The notes under the pieces: model-generated
The model's database searches: none
Told to the model about the DNA's origin: nothing
What the model saw: only the letters and a program-made list of their open reading frames with translations
DNA from: WOZL01 sp041678645
GTDB taxonomy: Bacteria; Patescibacteriota; Dojkabacteria; SC72
Assembly (NCBI GenBank): GCA_041678645.1
Contig: JBAYNT010000028.1
Coordinates: forward strand, 1-7,674
Reading direction: 5' to 3'
Length of the DNA stretch: 7,674 bases
In this document: piece after piece, positions 1 through 5,986 of the stretch
How the letters are laid out: each line of letters opens with the position of its first letter
Position numbering within the stretch: position 1 is the stretch's first letter
Made by a program: the position numbers and the translations under genes

Positions 1-1118
1 CTAAGATCTGATAGCTGTGGCCTTCTGTTTTGTCTTTGCTCAATAGCCCTAGAAAGCTGAGATAGGCCCACTACCGGGATGTCTAGCTCTTTAGCAAGAT
101 TCTTTAGACCTTGGGAGACCTCTGCAACTTCTAAAGTCCTACTCTCTTGGGTGTTACCATGCATTAACTGCAAGTAATCTAGGAATATGATATCTACCCC
201 TCTTTCCATAGCTAATCTTCTAGCCTTAGTTCTTACTTGGTTAATATGTTGGCCTGCCTGATCATCAATATATATATTTGCATCAGCCATAAGACCCATT
301 GTATTTGAAAGCTTCAAAACTTCTTCATCAGACACCTGATTTGTTCTAATCTTCCAGAAAGGCACACCTGATTGCATACCAAGAAGCCTATCCATAATTT
401 GAACCTTAGACATTTCAAGAGAGAAAAATGCAATATTCTTCTTCTCATGAATAGCCGCATGCCTCATCATATCAAGAGCTAAAGCAGTTTTCCCGACTGA
501 TGGTCGAGCGGCAAGGATAATTAAGTCTGACTTCTGATAACCTCCAAGTAAAGCATCAAGTTCCTTAAACCCTGTAGATATACCTCTTAACTCATCTGCA
601 TTCTGAGCTTTAGCAGCTCTTTCATAGGCATCTTTAAGAAGTTCTTTAATATGAACAAAATTTGCCTTCACTCCTTCCTGGGCAATATCATAGAGCAACT
701 TTTCTGATCTGTCTACTACTTCATGAAGAGGTTTCTCCTCATTATATGACATCTCAACCATCTTAGTCGCACAAGATATTAGGCCTCTCCTGGTCGAGCC
801 CTCTTTAACAATATTAGCATACTCTTCTGCATGTGCAGAAGTTGGTACGGAGCTTGAGAGTTCTGCAAGATATGCCCTGCCTCCAATCTTTTTTAGCTCT
901 TTCTGTTTCTTAAGTCTGTCCGAAATAGTTACGACATCTATAGGTAAGCCATTCTCAAAAAGGTACAGAATATTTTCATATATCTTTGCATGTCTTTGAT
1001 CGTAGAAATGATGAGGACTTAAAAATCCAGATACATTAATAATTGCATCTTTATCCAAAAGCATAGAACCTAAAACAGATCTCTCAGCATCTAAATTTTG
1101 TGGTGGAATTCTTTCCAT
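1..1118 (-). CDS. dnaB: Replicative DNA helicase DnaB, 3' end cut off by window edge
   Basis: This is the ring-shaped hexameric helicase that unwinds DNA at the replication fork using ATP. It is read on the minus strand from ATG at 1118-1116, and 372 complete codons are visible. The N-terminal domain opens with the family signature MERIPPQNLDAERSVLG, and the primase-interacting N domain fills roughly residues 1-150. The RecA-like motor follows: Walker A ARPSVGKT at residues 204-211 (the alanine-first form also occurs in the Bacillus subtilis homologue), SLEMS soon after, and Walker B FLDYLQL near residue 310. The visible part ends at LSQLSRAIEQR...LSDLR, so about 70-80 C-terminal residues, including the last part of the motor, lie outside. 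No intein interrupts Walker A or Walker B. The start lies 14 nt after the stop of the upstream lactamase-fold gene, with a weak AGAGGT at 1134-1129 as ribosome binding site, so the two are probably co-transcribed. Identity is very secure. Confidence 0.97.
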   Translation of the reverse strand, partial: MERIPPQNLDAERSVLGSMLLDKDAIINVSGFLSPHHFYDQRHAKIYENILYLFENGLPIDVVTISDRLKKQKELKKIGGRAYLAELSSSVPTSAHAEEYANIVKEGSTRRGLISCATKMVEMSYNEEKPLHEVVDRSEKLLYDIAQEGVKANFVHIKELLKDAYERAAKAQNADELRGISTGFKELDALLGGYQKSDLIILAARPSVGKTALALDMMRHAAIHEKKNIAFFSLEMSKVQIMDRLLGMQSGVPFWKIRTNQVSDEEVLKLSNTMGLMADANIYIDDQAGQHINQVRTKARRLAMERGVDIIFLDYLQLMHGNTQESRTLEVAEVSQGLKNLAKELDIPVVGLSQLSRAIEQRQNRRPQLSDL

Positions 1119-1132
1119 AAACCATTTTACCT

Positions 1133-1780
1133 CTAAAGAAAAATAACCTCCATAGGTGTTTCATCTTTCTCCCTAGCACTTGGCTTGACAGTTATATAAC
1201 TCTCGTCCGAGACAGAAGAAAAACCAAAATACTTAATAAAATCCTCCCTTGATTTCAACTCTTTGCTCAAGTCAGCTCCATCCTCCTTAAGACCGCATGG
1301 GAGCAATACCTGTGGATCAACTGCAGCAAATACCTTCTCGAGCATTTCATAGTCTAAAAACAGGTCTCCGTTTCCTATAGGTGCGATAAGAACGTCCACG
1401 TCACCAACATCTTCTAAATCCTTAGGGTTAAAACTTTTATCTGCTAACCCCATATAAAGTACTCTAAGATTCTGCTCATCAATAATATAAAAATTCGTTC
1501 TTATTGGCCTCCTAATCATTAGCCCCCCTACCTCAAACTCCCCTGGGCTACTTATTTCTAAAATCTTCTCTCTTTTGTCTGGAACAACTTTCTTCTCCAT
1601 ACCTTCGGTTTTTATTATATTCTCCTTAAGTATCAATTTTGGATCAGAAAAAAGAACAACATCAGCTGAGGTTTTAGTAAAGCTAACCCCAGACCTATTT
1701 AGTTCTTGCGGGTCTGTTAAAATAGTCGCGTGCTCACCAGATATAAGAAACGAGATCCAGTTGTGTTTTTTGATTTTCAT
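1133..1780 (-). CDS. Metallo-beta-lactamase-fold protein lacking the metal-binding motif
   Basis: A 215-residue protein resembling the small Lactamase_B_3/COG2220-type hydrolases. The family frame is recognisable: LTDP at residues 21-24, ADVVLF at 39-44, SPGEFEVGG at 78-86 (normally PGEYEIGG), a strand plus turn VLYMGLAD at 107-114, and VDVLIAPIGNG at 128-138. Active members carry a THxHxDH metal site directly after the ADVVLI-like strand. Here that place reads SDPKLILKEN, with no histidines. The GDLG aspartate position reads GLAD, and the late PxH position reads PCGL. Loss of three ligand regions suggests a non-catalytic or very divergent protein; this is inference from motif comparison. Its role is unknown. 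It is the first gene of an operon with dnaB. ATG at 1780 is preceded by a weak AGGG six bases upstream and by a plausible promoter at 1811-1839. The stop is TAG. Confidence 0.75.
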   Translation of the reverse strand: MKIKKHNWISFLISGEHATILTDPQELNRSGVSFTKTSADVVLFSDPKLILKENIIKTEGMEKKVVPDKREKILEISSPGEFEVGGLMIRRPIRTNFYIIDEQNLRVLYMGLADKSFNPKDLEDVGDVDVLIAPIGNGDLFLDYEMLEKVFAAVDPQVLLPCGLKEDGADLSKELKSREDFIKYFGFSSVSDESYITVKPSAREKDETPMEVIFL

Positions 1781-1810
1781 GAGATGCCCTAGCTTATCTT
1801 AATGCACACA

Positions 1811-1839
1811 ATTGTATATTTTTTTACAAAATAGAGCAA
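1811..1839 (-). promoter_or_regulatory. Putative promoter of the lactamase-fold/dnaB operon
   Basis: Read on the minus strand, a -10 box TACAAT lies at 1816-1811 (5 of 6 matches to TATAAT). A weak -35 box TTGCTC lies at 1839-1834, 17 nt upstream. Transcription would start near 1804, giving a leader of about 24 nt before ATG at 1780. The -35 box lies about ten bases from the left repeat of the neighbouring transposase element. Confidence 0.5.
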
Positions 1840-1849
1840 ATAGAAGAGG

Positions 1850-1886
1850 GCCTGTGTTAAGTACGAAAAGGTCTGTGTTAAGTCCG
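1850..1886 (+). repeat. Tandem pair of 16-bp direct repeats at left end of transposase unit
   Basis: Two copies, GCCTGTGTTAAGTACG at 1850-1865 and GTCTGTGTTAAGTCCG at 1871-1886, differ at two positions and are offset by 21 bp. The second copy belongs to the inverted repeat shared with the right end. It can form an imperfect hairpin, GGTCT (1870-1874) against AGTCC (1881-1885), with a central T-T mismatch and a six-base loop. Mismatched short hairpins are typical of REP sequences. Confidence 0.7.
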
Positions 1887-1954
1887 GCCCCTTTTTTGGA
1901 TAGGCAATCACAACCTTCGTGCTTTTAATTCACGATTTGTTCATCCCTCTTGCG

Positions 1955-1960
1955 TAAAAT
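1955..1960 (+). promoter_or_regulatory. Possible -10 box directly upstream of transposase
   Basis: TAAAAT lies eight bases before the transposase ATG, with no Shine-Dalgarno between them. No convincing -35 box is present at 16-18 bp spacing. If it is used, the transcript would be almost leaderless. The call rests on a single hexamer in AT-rich DNA and on analogy with rpmE and prfA. Confidence 0.3.
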
Positions 1961-1968
1961 AAAACCGT

Positions 1969-2403
1969 ATGAGTAGGAGAAAAAGAAATTTCAAGAAGGA
2001 GTCTTATTATCACATATACAATCGAGGGAATAACAAAGAAAGAGTTTTTGCGACCAATGATGATAAACGCCTATTTATATGTCTTCTCTTTAAATATCGA
2101 GATGAAACAGATCTGATTTTCGATACCTATACTGTAATGGATAATCATTTCCACCTTCTTCTCAAGACAGGAGACTATCCAAAAGCCTTAAGTACTTTTA
2201 TGCAAAGAGTGTGTACTGCTTATGCAGTTACGACAAATAGAAAGTACCGACGGGTTGGACATCTCTTTCAAGGAAGATACCATGCTAACTTCCTTAGATA
2301 TAAAAAAGATGTAAAGCAAGTTAGGAACTATATCAAACAAAACCCAGTAAAAGAGGGCTGTGTTAAGAAAGCAAAAGATTATCCTTGGTCTCGGTTTGAT
2401 TAG
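1969..2403 (+). CDS. REP-associated tyrosine transposase (IS200-like, HUH)
   Basis: A 144-residue single-strand DNA transposase of the Y1/TnpA-REP (RAYT) group, which nicks and rejoins hairpin-bearing single strands through a tyrosine. The sequence shows the early YYHIYNRGNN block (residues 13-22), the HUH metal motif NHFHLLLK (59-66, with H60 and H62), the group hallmark GHLFQGRY (97-104) and the catalytic-tyrosine helix YIKQNPV with Y121. It ends at DYPWSRFD, immediately after the core, so it is at the short end of the family. All key residues are present and the frame is intact, so it may be active. Inverted REP-like repeats flank it at 1850-1888 and 2451-2484. It is inserted between the operons starting at 1780 and 2531. 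A third match to the repeat core lies inside its own 3' coding end at 2351-2367. The stop is TAG. Confidence 0.93.
   Translation: MSRRKRNFKKESYYHIYNRGNNKERVFATNDDKRLFICLLFKYRDETDLIFDTYTVMDNHFHLLLKTGDYPKALSTFMQRVCTAYAVTTNRKYRRVGHLFQGRYHANFLRYKKDVKQVRNYIKQNPVKEGCVKKAKDYPWSRFD
2351..2367 (+). repeat. Internal match to the left-end repeat within the transposase gene
   Basis: AAGAGGGCTGTGTTAAG here matches the left-end sequence at 1844-1861 (AAGAGGGCCTGTGTTAAG) except for one missing C. It encodes the KEGCVKK segment just after the catalytic-tyrosine helix. It may be chance, or an internal copy of the recognition sequence. Confidence 0.45.
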
Positions 2404-2418
2404 CGTGGTACAAAAGGG

Positions 2419-2429
2419 CTACCGAGTAG
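2419..2429 (+). repeat. Small perfect hairpin after transposase stop
   Basis: CTAC (2419-2422) pairs with GTAG (2426-2429) around a three-base CGA loop, with a flanking G-T wobble. It lies 15 bp after the transposase stop and inside the right repeat. GTAG-type tetranucleotides next to hairpins are recognition features of REP elements, but a four-base stem is weak evidence. Confidence 0.3.
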
Positions 2430-2450
2430 TTTGAGCTTGCTGAAAAGAGT

Positions 2451-2469
2451 GTCGGACTTAGCACAGACC
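2451..2469 (-). repeat. Right inverted REP-like repeat of transposase unit
   Basis: The reverse complement reads GGTCTGTGCTAAGTCCGAC, matching 17 of 19 bases of the left copy at 1870-1888. It keeps the same imperfect hairpin: GGACT (2454-2458) against AGACC (2465-2469) with an A-A mismatch. Keeping the mismatch position in both copies argues that the structure matters. Confidence 0.7.
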
Positions 2470-2490
2470 CTCGTACAGACCTTCATACAG
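2461..2490 (+). repeat. Degenerate 12-bp tandem repeat at right end
   Basis: GCACAGACCCTC, GTACAGACCTTC and a half copy ATACAG follow head to tail with a period of 12. This array overlaps the outer part of the right inverted repeat and ends immediately before the -35 box of rpmE. Confidence 0.55.
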
Positions 2491-2520
2491 TTTACAATTC
2501 CCCCAATTTTCTGATATAAT
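2491..2520 (+). promoter_or_regulatory. Promoter of rpmE, apparently giving a leaderless transcript
   Basis: TTTACA (2491-2496, 5 of 6 to consensus) and a perfect TATAAT (2515-2520) are separated by 18 bp. The upstream TGA makes it an extended -10, TGATATAAT. The start codon is only 10 bases beyond the -10 box, so transcription should start within about four bases of the ATG. No Shine-Dalgarno is present. The -35 box directly abuts the right repeat array of the transposase unit. Confidence 0.75.
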
Positions 2521-2530
2521 CCTACCCGTT

Positions 2531-2863
2531 ATGAAGAAAGACATACACCCAAAATATAACCAAATCAAAGTAGTTTGTTCATGTGGAAACACTTTTACCA
2601 CTGGCTCTACTTTAGATATAGACACTCTTAACGTCGAGCTTTGTTCGAAGTGTCACCCATTCTATACAGGTGAACAGAAAATCGTAGACACCGACAACCT
2701 TGTTAAAAAATACGAGGAGAAGGTTGCAAAGGCTAAAACTTTGTCTTTTAAGTCTAAGAAAGAGAAAATGGCAAGCAGAAAAGCTAAGAAGGACGAAATT
2801 ATTAAAAAGCAGGAGTCCTTCACCCTAAAAGAAATGCTAGCTAACGCCAATATTTCAAAGTAA
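2531..2863 (+). CDS. rpmE: Large-subunit ribosomal protein bL31 with C-terminal extension
   Basis: A component of the 50S subunit near the central protuberance that bridges to the 30S head. The N-terminal part is classic bL31: MKKDIHPKYN, then zinc-ribbon cysteines C16, C18, C38 and C41 (CxC...CxxC), and the hallmark CHPFYTG at residues 41-47. It is therefore the zinc-binding form. Standard bL31 ends near residue 70, but this one runs to 110. The extra 40 residues are very lysine-rich (about 72-95), then end in a predicted short helix TLKEMLANANISK. The tail is in frame and uninterrupted, so it is an extension and not a fusion to a recognisable domain. The gene heads the rpmE-prfA-prmC cluster, has a strong promoter 11-40 bases before the ATG and no Shine-Dalgarno. 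The stop is TAA. Confidence 0.95.
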   Translation: MKKDIHPKYNQIKVVCSCGNTFTTGSTLDIDTLNVELCSKCHPFYTGEQKIVDTDNLVKKYEEKVAKAKTLSFKSKKEKMASRKAKKDEIIKKQESFTLKEMLANANISK

Positions 2864-2867
2864 CTAT

Positions 2868-2896
2868 TTCACAAAGGTTTTTTAAAGTGATATCAT
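2868..2896 (+). promoter_or_regulatory. Promoter of prfA, leaderless
   Basis: TTCACA (2868-2873) and TATCAT (2891-2896) are each 5 of 6 to consensus with a 17-bp spacer. The -10 is extended (TGATATCAT), the same form as at rpmE. ATG follows only six bases after the -10 box, so the predicted transcription start coincides with the start codon. No Shine-Dalgarno fits in the 39-bp gap after rpmE. Confidence 0.7.
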
Positions 2897-2902
2897 CCAT
2901 AG

Positions 2903-3979
2903 ATGAATATTGAAGATTACCAAAACAAATACAAAGAAAGTAAAGCGCTTGAAATCCAAGGCTCTCTTGAGCAGAGAATGGCTAATGCGCACGATACAGG
3001 AGAAGATATGTCCTCGCTTAGTGAGGAATTAAACTACTACTCTACTCTAGCAAGCAAAATTATTGAAATAAAAAAGGCTGTCGCTTCATTCAAGGAAGCC
3101 CAAGAGCTCCTTAATGATATTGAGATGAAGGAACTGGCAGAGGCAGAGATGACAAAAAATGAAAAGGTCATAGAAGAGTTAGACGAAGAAATCATCGCAA
3201 TGGAAATTGATAGACAATTCTCCGACGAAGACGATATGAGATCTGCTGTATTAGAGATTAGGGCTGGAGCTGGTGGCGATGAGGCTGCCCTTTTTGCTGC
3301 AGATTTGTTTAGAATGTATAAAAATTTTGCAACAATAAAAAACTGGGAGATATCAATGATTGATTACAATGTTACTCAAGAAGGAGGCTATAAAGAGGTA
3401 ATAGCACAAATTAACGGTAAAGGTGTATATAAAGCATTAAAATATGAGAGCGGTGTCCACAGGGTGCAAAGGGTCCCCACCACTGAGTCCTCTGGTAGAA
3501 TTCATACCTCTACAGCCTCCGTAGCTATCCTTCCAGAAGCAAGAAATATAGATATCGATATCAAACCGGAGGATCTTAATATTGAAGTAATGAGAGCATC
3601 TGGAGCTGGAGGCCAATGTGTAAACCGTACTGATTCCGCTGTACGCATAACACATATCCCTACTGGGATAGTTGTTTCTTGCCAAGAGACAAAATACCAA
3701 GCACAAAACAAAGAGAAGGCTATGCAACTACTTAGAAGTAGGCTTTACGAGAAAAAGAAATCAGAGGAAGCTAAAAAAAGATCAGATCTTAGATCTTCAC
3801 AGATAGGCTCTGCAATGAGGGCAGAGAAGATAAGAACATATAATTTCCCACAAAACAGGGTAACAGATCACAGAATCAAAAAATCGTGGCATAACTTAGA
3901 AGATATTTTAAATGGAAATATAGAGGAACTACTTGAGGAAACTAGACACCAGATTCAGGTGATTGCTCTTAAGGAGTAA
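2903..3979 (+). CDS. prfA: Peptide chain release factor 1 (RF1)
   Basis: Cytoplasmic release factor that recognises UAA and UAG in the ribosomal A site and triggers hydrolysis of peptidyl-tRNA. At 358 residues it has normal full length. It shows an N-terminal helical domain (about 1-110), the acidic-glycine block EIRAGAGGDEAALFAADLFRMY (118-139), and the stop-codon reading tripeptide PTT at 192-194 within HRVQRVPTTES. That PxT form marks RF1, where RF2 would have SPF. The catalytic GGQ lies at 236-238 within RASGAGGQCVN, and the C-terminal RTYNFPQNRVTDHRI block at 311-325. Small departures are cysteine after GGQ (usually histidine) and threonine in the middle of the tripeptide (often alanine or valine). 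The next gene, prmC, should methylate Q238. ATG at 2903 follows an apparently leaderless promoter. The stop is TAA, inside the sequence that serves prmC initiation. Confidence 0.97.
   Translation: MNIEDYQNKYKESKALEIQGSLEQRMANAHDTGEDMSSLSEELNYYSTLASKIIEIKKAVASFKEAQELLNDIEMKELAEAEMTKNEKVIEELDEEIIAMEIDRQFSDEDDMRSAVLEIRAGAGGDEAALFAADLFRMYKNFATIKNWEISMIDYNVTQEGGYKEVIAQINGKGVYKALKYESGVHRVQRVPTTESSGRIHTSTASVAILPEARNIDIDIKPEDLNIEVMRASGAGGQCVNRTDSAVRITHIPTGIVVSCQETKYQAQNKEKAMQLLRSRLYEKKKSEEAKKRSDLRSSQIGSAMRAEKIRTYNFPQNRVTDHRIKKSWHNLEDILNGNIEELLEETRHQIQVIALKE
3971..3976 (+). promoter_or_regulatory. Strong Shine-Dalgarno of prmC inside the prfA 3' end
   Basis: AAGGAG covers the last two codons of prfA and lies six bases before the prmC ATG at 3983. 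It fixes the prmC start and indicates translational coupling. It is the only strong Shine-Dalgarno in the window, at a gene that is internal to an operon. Confidence 0.85.
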
Positions 3980-3982
3980 GGC

Positions 3983-4795
3983 ATGAACAACTTAACACAA
4001 CTTTTCGAAATACAAAAGGCCTTAAAACAGGTTAAATATCCTGATTACAAAAGAATCTCGAAAGAGATAGCAGAGTACGTTAAGAATGAGAAGGATCTAA
4101 AGAGGGTTCTTAATAATATAAAGGCTGATAAACCTTGGGAATATATCTGCGGTAACGCTGAATTTTATACCATACCCTTTGAAGTCAACCAGAATGTAAT
4201 GATTCCAAGGGTTGAAACGGAAAAGCTTGTTGCTTTAGCTATACAAGAGTACAAAGACAAGGATTTTGACATGGTGATAGATATCGGGACCGGTAGTGGA
4301 TGTATAATCATCTCCTTGATAAAAAGTCTTTTAATCCCAACAATTTATAAGAAAGAAATTAAGGGAACAGAATTTGTTGCAACAGATAAGAGTGTTAAAG
4401 CCTTAAGAGTGGTCAAAAAGAATGTTAAAAAACACGACCTAAAGGATGTTGTTGTCATAAAAAAGGCAGATACTATCAACAACCTAAACACGAAGGGCAA
4501 GAAAGTTCTACTTCTAGCCAATTTGCCATATATACCTACAGATCAGTATGAAAAATTAGATAAGAGTGTTAAAAACTATGAACCTAAGAGTGCCCTAGAG
4601 GGAGGAGAGGACGGTAATAGAGAGTACAAAAAACTTGCAGAGGAGATAGAGAAGAGCTCTATGAAAAGCTTCACTCTAATTTTGGAGACCGAAGAAAGCG
4701 TTATTGATAAAACAAAAAAGCTCTTCAAGAAGTACTCTCCTCGTATCATTAAAGATATCAACGACAAGGAACGCTTTTTAATTATTAGGTCTTAG
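3983..4795 (+). CDS. prmC: Release factor glutamine N5-methyltransferase
   Basis: Transfers a methyl group from S-adenosylmethionine to the GGQ glutamine of release factors, raising termination efficiency. The 270-residue protein has a short N-terminal helical substrate-binding domain (about 1-75), the PrmC signature IPRVETE (74-80, usually PRPETE), and a Rossmann SAM-binding loop DIGTGSG (100-106). The substrate motif reads NLPY at 180-183, followed by the family block YEPKSALEGGEDG (199-211). The canonical motif is NPPY; the first proline is leucine here, while asparagine, second proline and tyrosine are kept. The flanking signatures exclude an unrelated NLPY enzyme such as RsmA. It begins three bases after prfA stops, with AAGGAG overlapping the prfA end, so the enzyme is coupled to its substrate. 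The TAG stop lies one base from the convergent stop of the HtrA gene. Confidence 0.94.
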   Translation: MNNLTQLFEIQKALKQVKYPDYKRISKEIAEYVKNEKDLKRVLNNIKADKPWEYICGNAEFYTIPFEVNQNVMIPRVETEKLVALAIQEYKDKDFDMVIDIGTGSGCIIISLIKSLLIPTIYKKEIKGTEFVATDKSVKALRVVKKNVKKHDLKDVVVIKKADTINNLNTKGKKVLLLANLPYIPTDQYEKLDKSVKNYEPKSALEGGEDGNREYKKLAEEIEKSSMKSFTLILETEESVIDKTKKLFKKYSPRIIKDINDKERFLIIRS

Positions 4796-4796
4796 C

Positions 4797-5966
4797 TTAC
4801 TCCAGCTCACCTAGGGTGACTTTCACATCTCTCTCAACACCTTTATTCCAAACCTTTAGTTCGACTTCATCCCCTACATTATAAGCGGAGATTATATTTG
4901 CTAGAGATCGATCAACGGCCTTACCGGAGAATTCTATTATAATATCTCCCCTCTCTATCCCACTCTTCTGTGCTGGCCCATAAGCATCTACATCAACAAT
5001 TAGGGCTCCTGCTACTACATCATCATAATAAAGTGCCTCATTTTTAGAAATCATCTGATATGACACTCCAATATAAGGCCTAATAAACTTCCCGTATGTT
5101 CTATATTCTTCAACCCTCTCCTTTACAATATTAATTGGTAAAGCGAAAGAGATATTATCTGCCCCAGAGGTGGTAGCAAAGTTTACCCCTATAACCTCTG
5201 CAGAAGTGTTGAGAAGTGGCCCACCAGAGTTGCCAGGATTTACTGCAGCATCTGTTTGGATTACATTCTCATATGTTTTTGCCGTACTACCAAACCAACC
5301 AGTTGAGGCAACGACATCCCTATTGAGCCCACTTACAATACCTGCAGTAACACTACCTACATAATCACCCAAAGGGGTACCTATGGCTACAACAGTCTGA
5401 CCAACAACCACCGCTTCAGAATCACCCAAAGACAAAGGTGTTAAATCCTTTGCATCAATTTTGAGTACTGCAACATCGTTTGTATCATCTCGCTCTATAT
5501 CCAAAACCTTATACTCCTTCCCTTCAGTAGTAATCACCATATAGTCAGCATTCAAATCAGATACCACATGCTGATTTGTGACGATAATACCATTACTGTC
5601 TACAACAAAACCTGTTCCAATATTACTACTCTGGTCGACAAGTCCTTGATCTGGAGAAAAAGATAGCTTTGTTACAGCTATACTAACAACAGAGTCCCTA
5701 GCCTTCTGTACAACATTAATAATAGCATTCTCCTCTTCTGTAAGAATTACACTTACAACCTCTTTTTCCGTTTTAATAGTATTGGGAAAGTAAAGATTCA
5801 GAAACAGTATTCCTACAAGGGTCCCAAGTAACAAAGAAGTTGTTACCAACATTGTTACAAAAGCTAGTATTCCAGCTTTCTTAGGGTCCTTAATCGTAAT
5901 TAATTTAGGCTTCTCTTTCTTACTCTTACTCTTTATATCCTTTTTATTTATTTTCTCGTCTCCCAT
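4797..5966 (-). CDS. Membrane-anchored HtrA/DegP-type S1C serine protease
   Basis: A trypsin-like protease for quality control of damaged extracytoplasmic proteins. The 389 residues begin with a lysine-rich cytoplasmic segment (1-30) and one transmembrane anchor (about 31-59), which puts the protease outside the membrane. The catalytic triad is visible: H133 in TNQHVV, D164 in NDVAVLKI, and S247 in NPGNSGGP. One PDZ domain follows (about 297-385), containing GPAQKSGIERGDIIIEFSGK. The length and single PDZ fit the DegS/HtrA-B subgroup more than two-PDZ DegP. ATG at 5966 lies 20 nt after the stop of the S41 peptidase gene, so the two form an operon. The gap is nearly all A and T and has no Shine-Dalgarno. 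The gene ends with TAA one base from the prmC stop, so any terminator must lie inside coding sequence. The exact name (htrA, degP or degS) cannot be settled here. Confidence 0.94.
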   Translation of the reverse strand: MGDEKINKKDIKSKSKKEKPKLITIKDPKKAGILAFVTMLVTTSLLLGTLVGILFLNLYFPNTIKTEKEVVSVILTEEENAIINVVQKARDSVVSIAVTKLSFSPDQGLVDQSSNIGTGFVVDSNGIIVTNQHVVSDLNADYMVITTEGKEYKVLDIERDDTNDVAVLKIDAKDLTPLSLGDSEAVVVGQTVVAIGTPLGDYVGSVTAGIVSGLNRDVVASTGWFGSTAKTYENVIQTDAAVNPGNSGGPLLNTSAEVIGVNFATTSGADNISFALPINIVKERVEEYRTYGKFIRPYIGVSYQMISKNEALYYDDVVAGALIVDVDAYGPAQKSGIERGDIIIEFSGKAVDRSLANIISAYNVGDEVELKVWNKGVERDVKVTLGELE

Positions 5967-5986
5967 TATTAATTAGTTAGATTAAT

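Larger units (their letters stand above)
1850..2484 (+). mobile_element. REP-type transposase unit with inverted flanking repeats
   Basis: A compact element made of one transposase gene between two inverted copies of a REP-like repeat. The left copy (1870-1888) and the reverse complement of the right copy (2451-2469) agree at 17 of 19 bases. Outside each inner copy sits a short partial second copy, and at both ends the spacer contains TACGA, so the similarity covers roughly 30-40 bp with a short indel. The boundaries are therefore inferred from the repeats and are not exact. HUH transposases of this group make no target duplication, and none was seen. The element occupies the space between two divergent promoters. 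Confidence 0.65.

Noticed and set aside
1575..1802. Plus-strand open frame of 75 codons opposite the lactamase-fold gene
   Set aside because: It lies almost wholly antisense to a gene with recognisable family motifs and shows no motif of its own.
1850..1886. CRISPR-like direct repeats
   Set aside because: There are only two copies with a five-base gap and no spacers; they belong to the transposase end.
1866..1897. Rho-independent terminator (AAAAGG...CCTTTTTT)
   Set aside because: The stem is short and A-T rich with an 18-base loop, and no plus-strand gene ends just upstream. It is better explained as part of the left repeat.
3437..3727. Minus-strand open frames within prfA
   Set aside because: They are shadows of the conserved RF1 core, cysteine-rich and low in plausibility, with no initiation signals.
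2531..4795. UGA recoded as glycine, as in some Patescibacteria
   Set aside because: All frames are full length with ordinary GGN glycines and no in-frame TGA at conserved sites.
5170..5364. Plus-strand open frame opposite the HtrA catalytic region
   Set aside because: The HtrA frame is certain from its triad; the antisense product has no domain or ribosome binding site.
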